A stretch of 64,000 bases of DNA from Paenibacillus piscarius (GCF_022234545.1 NZ_JAIEUI010000022.1:58136-122135), one strand, 5' to 3'. Positions 17,266-26,380 are shown, numbered from the stretch's first letter. Notes: generated by a model not told the origin, from the sequence alone. Made by a program: numbers and translations.

Positions 17266-18162
17266 TCAATTTAAGACTGAATCTGCTGCCTCCCTAGTCT
17301 CCTGAACATACACCAGGAATCTTCTGGACGCAGGGGACAGGTAACGGTTCTTATGCCACTGCAAGCCCACCTCCCATTCCCAGCCCTGCTCCTCGATCGG
17401 AATCCAGACCAGTCCGTCAAGCATCAATCCCAGTGTCTGCGGAAGCACGGATACACCGAGCCCGGCTTTGATGAAGCCGGCCACAGTAATCAGATCCTCA
17501 GCATAATAGGTGGGAGCGAGTTCGAAATTAGTATTTTGGAAGAGGGAGGAGATTGTGTCCCTAAGTCCGCAATTCGTCTTCAGGCCAACGAACGGCTCAC
17601 CCGACAGCTCGAATAGACTCAAAGAGGGACGTGAGGCGAAGCGGTGGGCGGCGGAGACCACGATATAGATCGGTAATCGGCGAATCACCAGCCAGTCCTT
17701 ATCCTCCGCCGTAGTCTCTCTGGACGTAATCAGCATATCCGAGGTCCCGTTATCCAGCGCTTCATCAATATCCCCGTGATTCCCCTGATACAGCTCAAAC
17801 CGGACCTTCGGGTGATCCGCCTGATAATCCCTGATGAGCGAAGGGATCAGGTCAACACCAAGAATATTCAGGTAGGAGATATGGACGACCCCGCTCTCCG
17901 CATTGGACGACTCCTCAATCTCCCGCACCCCATTACCGATGTTGCGCAGCGCTTCTTCAACCCGCGAACTAAACATCACCCCATAGCGGTTCAACCGGAC
18001 ATTGCGGCCTTTGCGCTCGAATAGAGGAACGCCCAGCTCACTTTCGAGCTTGGTGATAGCATGACTCAGTGCAGGCTGGGTAATCCGCAGCTCCTTGGCA
18101 GCAGAGGTCATATGCTCAAGCCGGGCAACGGTCAGAAAGTACTCTAATTGGGTAAGCTCCAT
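17266..18162 (-). CDS. LysR-family transcriptional regulator
   Basis: A 298-residue regulator. Residues 1-60 are the winged helix-turn-helix (LTQLEYFLTVARLEHMTSAA and TQPALSHAITKLE), and the rest is the two-lobed effector-binding domain. It is transcribed away from a short-chain dehydrogenase gene, with a 158-bp AT-rich control region between them. This is the classic arrangement in which a LysR protein controls its neighbour and itself. It closely resembles, but is not identical to, the second LysR regulator at 26491 in this window (both contain EYF/QYF...VARLEHMT...A). The effector is unknown. Confidence 0.9.
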   Translation of the reverse strand: MELTQLEYFLTVARLEHMTSAAKELRITQPALSHAITKLESELGVPLFERKGRNVRLNRYGVMFSSRVEEALRNIGNGVREIEESSNAESGVVHISYLNILGVDLIPSLIRDYQADHPKVRFELYQGNHGDIDEALDNGTSDMLITSRETTAEDKDWLVIRRLPIYIVVSAAHRFASRPSLSLFELSGEPFVGLKTNCGLRDTISSLFQNTNFELAPTYYAEDLITVAGFIKAGLGVSVLPQTLGLMLDGLVWIPIEEQGWEWEVGLQWHKNRYLSPASRRFLVYVQETREAADSVLN

Positions 18163-18228
18163 TGAAAAACTCCTTAATTTATATGAATATTATTAATTGA
18201 TTATATGAAAATAATAAATTAGACGCAC

Positions 18229-18248
18229 ATCTTATTCAAGTATAAGAT
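18229..18248. promoter_or_regulatory. Candidate LysR operator in the divergent control region
   Basis: ATCTTAT and ATAAGAT form a perfect 7-bp inverted repeat around 6 bases, fitting the T-N11-A type of LysR site. Two similar direct repeats, TATGAATATTATTAAT and TATGAAAATAATAAAT, lie just to the left (about 18182-18219). All are between the LysR gene and the SDR gene. Confidence 0.45.
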
Positions 18249-18320
18249 GAATTTACACCCCTTAAGCGGCTCCAAACGCAAGCCCGACTAGGGAAACCAT
18301 TATGAAATGAGGCTGTAATC

Positions 18321-19115
18321 ATGTCTATAACTTATGCTAACCCATTAACCGAATACGCAGGCAAGAAAGTCCTGGTGACTGGCGGCACCAAAGGAATGGG
18401 ACAGGCAATCGCTGCCCGGTTCACTGCGGCAGGCGCGGAGGTGATGACCACCGCCCGGACACTGCCCCCTGAAGGGCACCAATCAGATTTGTTCGTCCAA
18501 GCCGATCTGTCCACGCCCGAAGGCGTGGAGCAAGTCATTGCAGCAGTCAAGGCCCGGTTCGGGCGGATCGACATTCTGGTGAATAACGCTGGCGGCAGCT
18601 CAACACCAGCCGGGGGATTTCTCGCAGCATCCGATGAGCACTGGATGGATGCATTGAATCTGAACCTGCTGGCTGCCGTCCGGCTGGACCGGGGGCTGAT
18701 CCCGCTCATGCTGGAGCAGGGCAAGGGAGTCATCATCCATATCTCTTCCATTCAAAGAGTGCTGCCGCTGATCGAATCGACCATCCCCTATGCAGCCGCC
18801 AAAGCCGCATTAAGCAGTTACAGCAAAAGCTTATCTAAGGAATTCTCTCCGCAGGGCATCCGGGTGAACCGGGTCGCACCGGGCTTCATTCAAACCGAAG
18901 CAGCCGATGCCTTCTTGAAGAGTATTGCGGAGGTGACCGGCAGTGTGGAAAGTGCGCTGCAGTCGGTGATGGATGCACTGGGCGGCATACCCATCGGACG
19001 TCCCGGCTTCCCCGAGGAGGTGGCTGAGCTGGTGGCCTTCCTCGCTTCCGAGCGCGCAGCATCCATAACGGGTGCCGAATACGTGATTGACGGCGGAACA
19101 GTACCTACGGTATAA
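18321..19115 (+). CDS. Short-chain dehydrogenase/reductase (SDR)
   Basis: A 264-residue classical SDR oxidoreductase of the cytoplasm. It shows the cofactor loop VTGGTKGMGQAIA, the NNAGG motif, the catalytic serine in HISSIQRV and the Y-x3-K pair in PYAAAKAAL, and it ends with the usual C-terminal IDGGTVPTV. NADP is suggested by the lack of an acidic residue after the second strand (TTARTLP), but this is not certain. The substrate is unknown, and members reduce or oxidise sugars, ketones or acyl carriers. The divergent LysR gene upstream is its probable regulator. A strong terminator follows. Confidence 0.9.
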   Translation: MSITYANPLTEYAGKKVLVTGGTKGMGQAIAARFTAAGAEVMTTARTLPPEGHQSDLFVQADLSTPEGVEQVIAAVKARFGRIDILVNNAGGSSTPAGGFLAASDEHWMDALNLNLLAAVRLDRGLIPLMLEQGKGVIIHISSIQRVLPLIESTIPYAAAKAALSSYSKSLSKEFSPQGIRVNRVAPGFIQTEAADAFLKSIAEVTGSVESALQSVMDALGGIPIGRPGFPEEVAELVAFLASERAASITGAEYVIDGGTVPTV

Positions 19116-19123
19116 GCAACGAG

Positions 19124-19164
19124 CAGTCCGGCAAGCCAGTTATGGCTGTGCCGGACTGTTTTTT
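19124..19164 (+). terminator. Terminator after the SDR gene
   Basis: A perfect 10-bp stem (CAGTCCGGCA at 19124-19133 with TGCCGGACTG at 19149-19158) is followed by TTTTTT. Confidence 0.93.
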
Positions 19165-19314
19165 GAAATGTTAGAATGTTGGGGGTATTTTGTAAATAAT
19201 CTTTAGCTTTTCTTTAGTTTTGGTTTAGACTGGATTAAGAATGGCAGGCTATAGTTACAGCTAGTGAGTAGCAAGGCTTGCATGAAGAGACATAGAGACA
19301 GAGGGGGATTCAGC

Positions 19315-20022
19315 ATGTATACCATTCTTATAGCCGACGATGAAGCGGAGATTGTGGAGCTGCTGCAGCTGTATCTGGAGAAGGAATATCATATTCTGCA
19401 GGCCCAGAACGGAATGGAAGCGCTGAAGCTGATGCAGAATCACAAGATTGACCTGGCCATACTTGATATTATGATGCCGGGGATGGACGGGCTTCAGCTG
19501 CTGAAGCGGATTCGGGAGACGGAGCATTTTCCGGTGCTGTTCCTGTCGGCCAAGAGCCAGCATCATGACAAAATCCTCGGCCTGGAGCTGGGCGCAGACG
19601 ATTATATCTCCAAGCCCTTTAATCCGCTGGAGATCGTTGCCCGTGCCGGAGCCCTGCTGCGCCGGGTCCATCAGTTTGATGCCAAGACGGTGGAGGAGGA
19701 GAAGCCGAAGGACCAGATTGTGCTGGGCCGGCTGACCCTGGACCGGAGCAGCTGCCAGGTGGAGGTGGACGGTGAGCCGGTCGCCCTGACCTCAACAGAA
19801 TACAAGATTCTGGAGCTGCTGATGCAGCAGCCGGGCCGTGTTTTTACGCGCAAGAAGATCTATGAGACGGTCTGGGAGGACTTCTATGTGTACGAGGACA
19901 ACAGCATCATGGTGCATATCAGCAACATCCGGGAGAAGATTGAACGCGATTCCAAACGGCCGGAATACCTGAAGACGATCAGGGGATTGGGGTACAAAAT
20001 TGAAGCACCCGTGGAAAAGTAG
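19315..20022 (+). CDS. OmpR/PhoB-family response regulator
   Basis: A 235-residue DNA-binding response regulator. The receiver domain has the acidic pair in IADDEAE, phosphorylated D51 in AILDIMMPG and the lysine in YISKPFNP. The C-terminal winged helix (about 135-232) ends in the usual TIRGLGYKIE. In-frame start codons exist upstream from 19264, but ATG at 19315 follows GAGGGGGATT with good spacing and starts directly at the first beta strand. It overlaps the kinase gene by 23 bp, so the pair is co-translated. The target genes are unknown. The exported protein downstream at 21557 is a candidate. Confidence 0.92.
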   Translation: MYTILIADDEAEIVELLQLYLEKEYHILQAQNGMEALKLMQNHKIDLAILDIMMPGMDGLQLLKRIRETEHFPVLFLSAKSQHHDKILGLELGADDYISKPFNPLEIVARAGALLRRVHQFDAKTVEEEKPKDQIVLGRLTLDRSSCQVEVDGEPVALTSTEYKILELLMQQPGRVFTRKKIYETVWEDFYVYEDNSIMVHISNIREKIERDSKRPEYLKTIRGLGYKIEAPVEK

Positions 20023-21421
20023 AGACAGCCGCCCGCTGCAAACGTCCCTGACCATCGACTTCCTGCTGTTCAACTGTATGCTGCTGATGCTGGTGCTGGC
20101 CGTCTATTTATTTGTGCAGAAGGATATCACTCAAGTCATCCGGGAGAAAATGATTCCAGATCCCGATATGTCGGTGGAAGCCCATACTTATCTCGGCGAG
20201 CTGGGCGAAGGCCCGGAGAGCGAGCGTCTGCTGAAGAGCGGAGGCTGGCTGGAGCTGCTCGATTCCTCCAAGCGGGTCATCCAGGTGATCGGAGAGAAGC
20301 AGGATGATATTCAGGTGTATGACGAGGACACGCTGTATCAGGGACTGGAGAACCGCAGCAATCAGCCCTATTATTACTCAATCACCAGCGTGGAGAATGA
20401 CAGCGGAGCGGAATGGCTGCTGCTGAAGCTTCCCCGTGATGTGGTCAAGGTGTCTATTAACAATGAAATGCTGGTTTCCTATCTGAACCACTCGGTGTTC
20501 TTTTATGTGTTTGTGGTCAGCGGGCTGATTCTGCTGCTGATCTTTGTGTACAGCTATTGGGTATCCAGACGGATCAAGAAGCCGCTGCGGGTGCTGAATC
20601 TGGGCTTAAACCGCATGATGGAAGGACACTATAACACGCGGATCGCGCTGTATGCGGAGACCGAGTTCCTGCGCATCGGCAACAGCTTCAACTACATGGC
20701 CAATGTGATCGAGAAGACCACCGAGGAGAAGCGGCAGGCCGAGCAAAGCAAGCAACGGCTGATGGTCGATCTGTCGCATGACCTGAAGACGCCGATTACC
20801 AGCATCCAGGGGTATGCGCAGGCGCTCATCGAAGGCCGGGTCAGTGACCCGGAACGCCAAGCGAAATACCTGAACTACATCTACACCAAGTCGGTGCAGG
20901 TCACGAAGCTCATTCAGCATATGCTCGACCTGCTTAAGCTGGATTCGCCGGACTTCATTCTGCGAGTACAGCGGCTGGAGCTGGGAGACCATCTGCGGGA
21001 GATCATTGCGGACACCTACGGCGAGATTGAGCAAAAAGACTTCGAGCTGCAGCTCCAGGTGCCCGAAGAAGAGGTCTATGCCCATTATGATCCTGAGCTG
21101 TTCGCCAGTGTGATCAACAACCTGACCGGCAATGCGCTGGCCTACAATCCCGAGGGCACGCGTATCCGGGTGTCAGTGATTCCCGAGGATACGGATATCC
21201 GGGTGGAGATCGCGGACAACGGAATCGGCATTCCCAAGGAGCTGTGGTCCACGATCTTTGATCCGTTTGTGCGGGGGGATGAGGCGCGGACGACCGCCAG
21301 CGGAGGAACCGGACTGGGCTTGTCCATCGCCAAGAAGAATGTGGAGAAGATGGGCGGCACCTTGCTGCTGGAGAGCAGGGACGGAGAAGCGACGGTATTT
21401 GTGATCCGTATTCCGAAATAG
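20000..21421 (+). CDS. Sensor histidine kinase, partner of the regulator at 19315
   Basis: A 473-residue two-membrane-segment kinase. Membrane helices lie at about 18-38 and 165-188, with an extracellular sensor of about 125 residues between them and a HAMP domain at about 190-243. The phospho-accepting H260 is in DLSHDLKTPITS, and the ATPase shows N (NNLTGNALAYN), G1 (DNGIGIP) and G2 (GGTGLGLSI) boxes. It begins with TTG at 20000 inside the regulator gene. The architecture matches VanS/PhoR-like sensors of cell-envelope or nutrient signals. The actual signal cannot be told. Confidence 0.92.
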   Translation: MKHPWKSRDSRPLQTSLTIDFLLFNCMLLMLVLAVYLFVQKDITQVIREKMIPDPDMSVEAHTYLGELGEGPESERLLKSGGWLELLDSSKRVIQVIGEKQDDIQVYDEDTLYQGLENRSNQPYYYSITSVENDSGAEWLLLKLPRDVVKVSINNEMLVSYLNHSVFFYVFVVSGLILLLIFVYSYWVSRRIKKPLRVLNLGLNRMMEGHYNTRIALYAETEFLRIGNSFNYMANVIEKTTEEKRQAEQSKQRLMVDLSHDLKTPITSIQGYAQALIEGRVSDPERQAKYLNYIYTKSVQVTKLIQHMLDLLKLDSPDFILRVQRLELGDHLREIIADTYGEIEQKDFELQLQVPEEEVYAHYDPELFASVINNLTGNALAYNPEGTRIRVSVIPEDTDIRVEIADNGIGIPKELWSTIFDPFVRGDEARTTASGGTGLGLSIAKKNVEKMGGTLLLESRDGEATVFVIRIPK

Positions 21422-21556
21422 CGGGAGGCGGAGAAATGGAGAGAACTTTTTTATATAGAGGAAATAATTAACTTCTTGTCGAATGTACTAATCTGGAAGA
21501 TTCCGGCATGTTGCCGGAGCGCCTAACTTACATTGGGGGAAGGAATTAGAACATCT

Positions 21557-22624
21557 ATGAAAAAACTCGCATTATGGCTCACCACTCTGTTGCTCGTAGC
21601 CGGATTTGTCTATCCGGCGGGCACCAGACAGGCAGCAGCTGCTGCACCGGAGTACACGGAGATTGCTACCTTTATTGAAGGGCAGCTCGTCATTTCTCCA
21701 GCCAAATCTGTGCTTGTGAATGGCTCGGCCTATGTACCGGTGAAGCTGGCCGGGCAGATTCCGGGCTTCACTGTAGCGGCGGATGCCGCCGGCGTAACGC
21801 TGACAGGCAGCAAAGGCAGCGCCAAGCTGAACAAGGACAACTCTATTTTGTACAAAAGCTCCAATTATGTATCCTTCAAAACACTGCTGAAGCTCGGAGC
21901 CATCGACGGTAAATATGCTTCCAGCGCCATCGCTTTGTTCGTCTGGAGCACAGAGGACGGGAAGAATAAGAGCAACAGTATGCTCTATGCGATCAGCAAA
22001 CTGCCGGGTACAATGGGTACTGCACTTGGCAAAAAGGTCTATTTATATGGACACCCGGGAAGCCACTGGGTGAAGAGTGTGCAGTACGTCGATGACTACA
22101 ACCAGAACCTGGTGCTGCAAAATGAAGCCGGAACCGAATGGGTCCTGGATTTGAACGAATATGTGGATAATACCATGTATACCGCTGCCCATCTTGAGCT
22201 TCTGCAAAAAGTCTATAATGGAACAACAGTATGGACCAGAAATCCCAATATAAATAATAGTCCTTTTAAAAACTTGGAAAAAGTGACCATCAGCAACTTC
22301 CGCTCTAACCCTGCAAATGGCAATCTAGAAGTCATCATACGCAGGGCTAATGGGCAGGAAATTCCGATAGAGATTGATAGTGCTGAGACCTATGTTGATT
22401 ATTTAGATAAAATACTATGTTTCCAGAATCCGCGTACCCTATTTAAGATCAGTGATAAAATGTGGTCGGTTATTCGTGATGAGAAGGCAACCAACGGGAT
22501 GACGATGACAGAACTTTTACTGTCCTGGGGAGATCCGGACAGCGTTAACGATAACTATTTGGTGTACGGCAACCAATACGTCTACTTCGTTAACAATAAG
22601 GTTTTCTCTATAGTTAATCTGTAA
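21557..22624 (+). CDS. Exported protein with a copper-amine-oxidase-N-like stalk domain
   Basis: A 355-residue secreted protein. The signal peptide (MKKLALWLTTLLLVAGFVYP, cut near AAAAA at residue 30) is followed by a region (about 40-115) with the pattern VLVNGSAYVPVKLAG...NYVSFKTLLKLGA, as in the Cu_amine_oxidN1 domains common in secreted Paenibacillus proteins. Here it probably has no enzymatic role. The remainder is beta-rich and not recognised. The upstream in-frame TTG at 21533 lacks a ribosome site, so ATG at 21557 is preferred, with GGGGAAGGA before it. It lies 135 bp after a two-component pair and could be its target. Confidence 0.7.
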   Translation: MKKLALWLTTLLLVAGFVYPAGTRQAAAAAPEYTEIATFIEGQLVISPAKSVLVNGSAYVPVKLAGQIPGFTVAADAAGVTLTGSKGSAKLNKDNSILYKSSNYVSFKTLLKLGAIDGKYASSAIALFVWSTEDGKNKSNSMLYAISKLPGTMGTALGKKVYLYGHPGSHWVKSVQYVDDYNQNLVLQNEAGTEWVLDLNEYVDNTMYTAAHLELLQKVYNGTTVWTRNPNINNSPFKNLEKVTISNFRSNPANGNLEVIIRRANGQEIPIEIDSAETYVDYLDKILCFQNPRTLFKISDKMWSVIRDEKATNGMTMTELLLSWGDPDSVNDNYLVYGNQYVYFVNNKVFSIVNL

Positions 22625-22638
22625 TCCTCAGCGTCACC

Positions 22639-22687
22639 GGGCTTGCTTAAGGAATTCTTGGAGTTCCTTGGGCAGGCTCTTTTTTTC
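22639..22687 (+). terminator. Terminator after the exported protein gene
   Basis: GGGCTTGCTTAAGGAA (from 22639) pairs, with several G-T pairs, with TTCCTTGGGCAGGCTC (about 22664-22679), followed by TTTTTTT. Confidence 0.85.
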
Positions 22688-22740
22688 ATGTATAATAAAT
22701 GCACCGGATTCAGCTATTCTTGATACAACAGGAGGACAAC

Positions 22741-23085
22741 ATGCAGCTTATCGAACCACAGATGATCCAGACCCGAATCGACCAATTCGTCGGCGATGAT
22801 CTATATATCCATCTTGAACTTACTAACGGAGCTTACGCCAGCCATTTCGACAGCTCCCGGGCTCCGGGCTCGGTATTCATCAGCAATGCCGAGATCAGGT
22901 ACACCCACGGCTCCATCTCAGGGACCGGACCCTACCGGGTGGGCCTGAAGACAGAGAAAGGCTGGATCTACGCAGAAGGCCTGACCCATGTGGATGAGCA
23001 GGATCACGAGCGGCTGATTCTGGCCGGACATGACAGTATGGGCAAGCTGATTGTGGCGCTGCAGCTCAGCCGGAGCCCTTTTTGA
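22741..23085 (+). CDS. yojF: YojF-family protein (DUF1806)
   Basis: A 114-residue cytoplasmic protein of the YojF family, whose biochemical role is not known. The start is ATG at 22741 behind ACAGGAGGACAAC. An in-frame ATG at 22699 lacks a ribosome site. The sequence is mainly beta strands (LYIHLELTNGAYA, VFISNAEIRYTHGS, RVGLKTEKGWIYAEGL). It is followed at once by bshB2. The same yojF-yojG(bshB2) order is known in Bacillus subtilis, so a link to bacillithiol metabolism or to BshB2 function is likely. This conserved neighbourhood is the main evidence for any role. Confidence 0.85.
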   Translation: MQLIEPQMIQTRIDQFVGDDLYIHLELTNGAYASHFDSSRAPGSVFISNAEIRYTHGSISGTGPYRVGLKTEKGWIYAEGLTHVDEQDHERLILAGHDSMGKLIVALQLSRSPF

Positions 23086-23108
23086 TGAACATGGAGGATG
23101 ACGCAGCT

Positions 23109-23825
23109 ATGAATAACAGAGCTATAGAGCATCAGACCATCCTGGTGGTGCTGCCCCATCCCGACGATGAAGCTTACTTCGTATCCGGGACACTTGCAAA
23201 GTATATTGCCGAAGGAGCCAAGGTGACTTACGCCTGCCTTACGCTGGGGGAGATGGGGCGCAATATGGGGGTTCCGCTGATCGCTAACCGTATTACCCTG
23301 CCGCAGATCCGTAAGCAGGAGCTTGCCGCATCCTGTGAGGCCATCGGGATTCAGGACCTGAGGATGCTGGGCTTTCATGACAAAATGATTGAATTCGAAG
23401 ACCCGGAGCTGCTGGATCAGCGTATTGAAGCACTTGTGAAGGAGGTTGCGCCGTCGCTGGTGATTACGTTCTATCCCGGCTACAGTGTGCACCCGGATCA
23501 TGATGCTACCGGAGCTGCGGTCATTCGCACGATTGCCCGGATACCAGCTGCGGAACGTCCCATTGTACATAGTGTCGCCTTCTCGCACGGCCATCAGCAG
23601 CAGATTGGGGCAGCCGATGTAGTCATGGATGTGACCCCGTATATCACTGTCAAAATCAACTCCATCCTGGCGCACCGCACCCAGTTCCAGGAGGATAAAG
23701 TGCTTGGCGGTCTTCGGCCAACCGATCCGGCAATCTGCGGCAAATACGGAACAGAACGTTTCTGGACCTACCGGTTCGATGAAATGATCGGGCAGCCGGA
23801 GGAAGCAGCCTTGTGCTGCCATTAG
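23109..23825 (+). CDS. bshB2: Bacillithiol biosynthesis deacetylase BshB2 (first copy)
   Basis: A 238-residue LmbE/PIG-L-family zinc deacetylase. It shows the metal motif PHPDDEA at about residues 16-22 and the distal HPDHDATG motif that completes the zinc site. It removes the acetyl group from GlcNAc-malate, the second step in making bacillithiol, the main low-molecular-weight thiol of Firmicutes, and can act on bacillithiol conjugates. Start ATG 23109 has GGAGG at 23093. Earlier in-frame starts exist from 23082, next to the yojF stop. It sits directly after yojF, as in B. subtilis. A second closely similar gene lies at 27386. Confidence 0.9.
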   Translation: MNNRAIEHQTILVVLPHPDDEAYFVSGTLAKYIAEGAKVTYACLTLGEMGRNMGVPLIANRITLPQIRKQELAASCEAIGIQDLRMLGFHDKMIEFEDPELLDQRIEALVKEVAPSLVITFYPGYSVHPDHDATGAAVIRTIARIPAAERPIVHSVAFSHGHQQQIGAADVVMDVTPYITVKINSILAHRTQFQEDKVLGGLRPTDPAICGKYGTERFWTYRFDEMIGQPEEAALCCH

Positions 23826-23840
23826 ATTGGAGGCGTGCAG

Positions 23841-24383
23841 ATGACAGAGCAAAGAGTATACATCCGCTTCCCTGAAGCTGAGGATGCCAGAGAGCTAACG
23901 GAGATGTATGGGCGCAACCGCGCTTTTTTTGAAGAGCATTCGCCTGACATCAGTGAAGAGTTCTATAGCGAAGAATATCAGCGCAAGCGGATTGCGCAGT
24001 ACGAAGAGGAGCGGGCAGCAGACGCGCGGTATGATTTCCTGGTCATTCACAGGGCAGACCGCCGGATTATCGGCAGTGTCAGTCTGTCTTTTGTCGTGCG
24101 TGGACCGCTGCAGAGCTGTATGATCGGGTACAGTCTGGACAAGGATTATAATGGTAAAGGCTACATGACGGAGGCCGTGAAGCAGGTCGTGCGGTACGCC
24201 TTCGAGGAGCTGAAGTTCCACCGGATTACCGGGGAAGCTTCCCCGGACAATCCCGGCTCCATCCGTGTGCTGGAGAACGCAGGCTTCCACAAGGAAGGCA
24301 TCGCCCGGCTGAATGTGAAGATCCGCGGCGTGTGGAAGGACCACCAGATTCTCGCGATGATCAACCCGGCGGATATTAGTTAA
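23841..24383 (+). CDS. GNAT N-acetyltransferase, RimJ/RimL type
   Basis: A 180-residue acetyltransferase of the RimJ/RimL/Acetyltransf_3 group. The acetyl-CoA loop is in YNGKGYMTEAV (R/Q-x-x-G-x-G/A variant), followed by the typical HRITGEASPDNPGSIRVLEN and GFHKEG segments. It could modify a ribosomal-protein N-terminus, an amino acid or an antibiotic. The acceptor is not known. GGAGG at 23829 lies 7 bp before the ATG at 23841, so the GTG at 23835 is not the start. It follows bshB2 by 15 bp and is probably in the yojF-bshB2 operon. Confidence 0.88.
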   Translation: MTEQRVYIRFPEAEDARELTEMYGRNRAFFEEHSPDISEEFYSEEYQRKRIAQYEEERAADARYDFLVIHRADRRIIGSVSLSFVVRGPLQSCMIGYSLDKDYNGKGYMTEAVKQVVRYAFEELKFHRITGEASPDNPGSIRVLENAGFHKEGIARLNVKIRGVWKDHQILAMINPADIS

Positions 24384-24447
24384 TGGAGTTAACGCACGGA
24401 TTAATATATAGATTGAACTAAAAATTCAAGTTAAAGGAAGAGTGGCG

Positions 24448-24585
24448 GAGGGGAATTTTGGAACTGGAGGAGCGGTAGCGTCCGCCTTTGTATGCGGATT
24501 TCAACCGTTAAAAACGGGATGAAATAAGAAATCTGCAGACAACAGCGGCCGGAAGTCCAAAACTTCTCTGGAGTCACGACTAATC
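24448..24585 (+). repeat. Structured noncoding element of unknown role
   Basis: This part of the 266-bp gap has no plausible gene but several short stems. GCGG (24472) can pair with CCGC (24482), and the same CCGC can pair with GCGG (24494) instead. CCGTT-AAA-AACGG (24505-24517) is a tight hairpin, and TCCA/TGGA closes a 9-base loop near 24556-24572. The last 34 bases (24551-24584) match 57468-57501 at 28 positions, including the shared run TTCTCTGGAGTCACG, so at least this part is a dispersed repeat. Confidence 0.5.
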
Positions 24586-24649
24586 CTAAAACCTGAAAAT
24601 CAATAGTTCAATTTATTAGCTTAAACATTAAAATTGTGGAGGATCACCG

Positions 24650-24958
24650 ATGAGCCAGCGTTTACGTATTACCCGTTCGATGCAGGAAGAGAATGCCGAG
24701 CAAGCGATTACCCTGGAGGAATGCAAGCAATATTTTGCCGGTAAGCCCGGCTTCAGATATTCCGAGGTGTTCACCGTGAAGGGACCGGAGAGCACGATGT
24801 CGATTGACGGTGATTTCTTCATGTGGAGCCACGAAGGTGCGGAATACCCGTTCCGGCTGTATATGGGCGATCTGTATGTAGCGCTCTCCATCGAAGCTAT
24901 CATCCCGGTGATGCTGGAGGTCGCCACGGACCTGCGTGCTGATGTGACTGAGGGGTAA
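24650..24958 (+). CDS. Small protein of unknown function
   Basis: A 102-residue protein beginning MSQRLRITRSMQEENAEQ and ending LRADVTEG. It has a GGAGG site at 24638 and coding-like codon use. It is acidic, with no signal peptide, membrane segment or cysteine cluster. Runs such as MSIDGDFFMWSHEGAEYPF and FRLYMGDLYVAL suggest a compact alpha/beta fold. It stands alone, convergent with the MFS gene and about 65 bp after the structured element at 24448-24585. I do not recognise the family. Confidence 0.65.
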   Translation: MSQRLRITRSMQEENAEQAITLEECKQYFAGKPGFRYSEVFTVKGPESTMSIDGDFFMWSHEGAEYPFRLYMGDLYVALSIEAIIPVMLEVATDLRADVTEG

Positions 24959-24979
24959 GACCCGCCCTCCAAGCACTCC

Positions 24980-26380
24980 CTAACGGTCATCCAGACTGTG
25001 ACGGGAGTCTTTGGGCTTGTTAGATTGCCACCGGGACATGATCACTAGACACAGGGCAATCCCGGCAAGGATCATCCCCATCATCTGGAAGCCCTTGAAG
25101 CTGAACGAATTGCCCATAACGATTCCGATCAGCAGGGAGGAGAGGATGGTTCCGAAATACCGGGAGGTGCTGAATAAGCCGGAGGTGACTCCGATCAGCT
25201 CTTTCGGCGAATGGTTGAACAAGGCTGCCTGCATCGCGACATTGATCAGACCGTTGCTGATTCCGAAGGCGGCGAGAACCAGAATGATGCTGATTAACGG
25301 GGATGCCGGATTGAGCAGTACGATCCATACAGACCCGATGGTCATAAGAATAGCCGATACGCTCTGCGCCGGCCGGGGCCCGGAGGAATCGATCCATCGT
25401 CCGGCCAGCGGAGAGACAGCGAGCGAGCTTAGACCCAGGCTTAACATCAGCAGCCCTGTGTGGAATTCACTGACCTGACGGACGAGCTGCAAATAAGAAG
25501 GCAGACCGAAGAAGACGGAATAGAATAAAAGATTAACCAGCATAAATTCGACATTAACCCGGATCAGCCCGGGAGATTTGCCGAAGGTACGCAGCGGAAT
25601 GAAGGGCATCGCCGTTCTTAACTCATGCCTTACGAAGAAGATAAGCAGGATGAGCCCCGCCAGACCGGCGATGATATTGAATAGGGAGACATGGCCGGAG
25701 GACTTGGCGGAGAGCAGCTGTGCGAGCACAGCCACCAGCCCCGTGGTGAACAGCAGAATTCCGGGCACGTCTATCCGGCTGATCCATTCACGCAAGGACA
25801 GCTTGGGTGCTATAGCGGCTGACGGCTTGTCCTGCGGGATGGTTCGCCAGGCTAACAGGAAGCTCGCCGTTACAAACGGAAGGTTGATATAGAAGATGGA
25901 AGAACAGCCCCACACATGGATGAGCACCCCGCCGACAAAAGGTCCTACCGCTGCTGCTCCCGATGTAAACATCGACAGCACCGACAGCGCGGACGCTTGC
26001 TTGTCTGTAATATTCACCCGGATGATCGCCATTCCCACAGCCACCACCATACTGGTGCCGACCGATTGGACAACCCGCAGAACGATGAGTCCCCCGAATC
26101 CCGAAGACAAAGGCGTAAGCAGGGAGGCGGCGAAGACGATCACCAGTCCGGCCAGAAAAATTCTTCTCCGTCCGAAGATATCGCTCGCTCTGCCCATAAC
26201 AGGCTGGGCAATGGCACTGCCGATATAGAACGAAAAAATAATCCAGGAAACCACGGTGAATTCAAGCTTGAACGCTTGCTGCAGCCTGGGAATCGCCACA
26301 GCCACCATCGAAGAATTAAGCGGATTAAGCATCACTCCCAGCCCGACAGATATCATTAACCACCAGTTTCGTGCATTCAT
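24980..26380 (-). CDS. MFS transporter, drug:H+ antiporter (DHA2) type
   Basis: A 466-residue membrane transporter with about 14 hydrophobic segments, as in the DHA2/EmrB-QacA group. Typical signatures are LNSSMVAVAIPRLQ in helix 1, GRASDIFGRRRIFL in the loop after helix 2 (motif A) and GPFVGGVLIHVWG in helix 5 (motif C of antiporters). It probably expels a toxic organic compound using the proton gradient. It is divergent from the LysR gene at 26491 with a 110-bp gap, so that regulator probably controls it. Its last codons reach to within 22 bp of the small unknown gene, and the two are convergent. Confidence 0.9.
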   Translation of the reverse strand: MNARNWWLMISVGLGVMLNPLNSSMVAVAIPRLQQAFKLEFTVVSWIIFSFYIGSAIAQPVMGRASDIFGRRRIFLAGLVIVFAASLLTPLSSGFGGLIVLRVVQSVGTSMVVAVGMAIIRVNITDKQASALSVLSMFTSGAAAVGPFVGGVLIHVWGCSSIFYINLPFVTASFLLAWRTIPQDKPSAAIAPKLSLREWISRIDVPGILLFTTGLVAVLAQLLSAKSSGHVSLFNIIAGLAGLILLIFFVRHELRTAMPFIPLRTFGKSPGLIRVNVEFMLVNLLFYSVFFGLPSYLQLVRQVSEFHTGLLMLSLGLSSLAVSPLAGRWIDSSGPRPAQSVSAILMTIGSVWIVLLNPASPLISIILVLAAFGISNGLINVAMQAALFNHSPKELIGVTSGLFSTSRYFGTILSSLLIGIVMGNSFSFKGFQMMGMILAGIALCLVIMSRWQSNKPKDSRHSLDDR

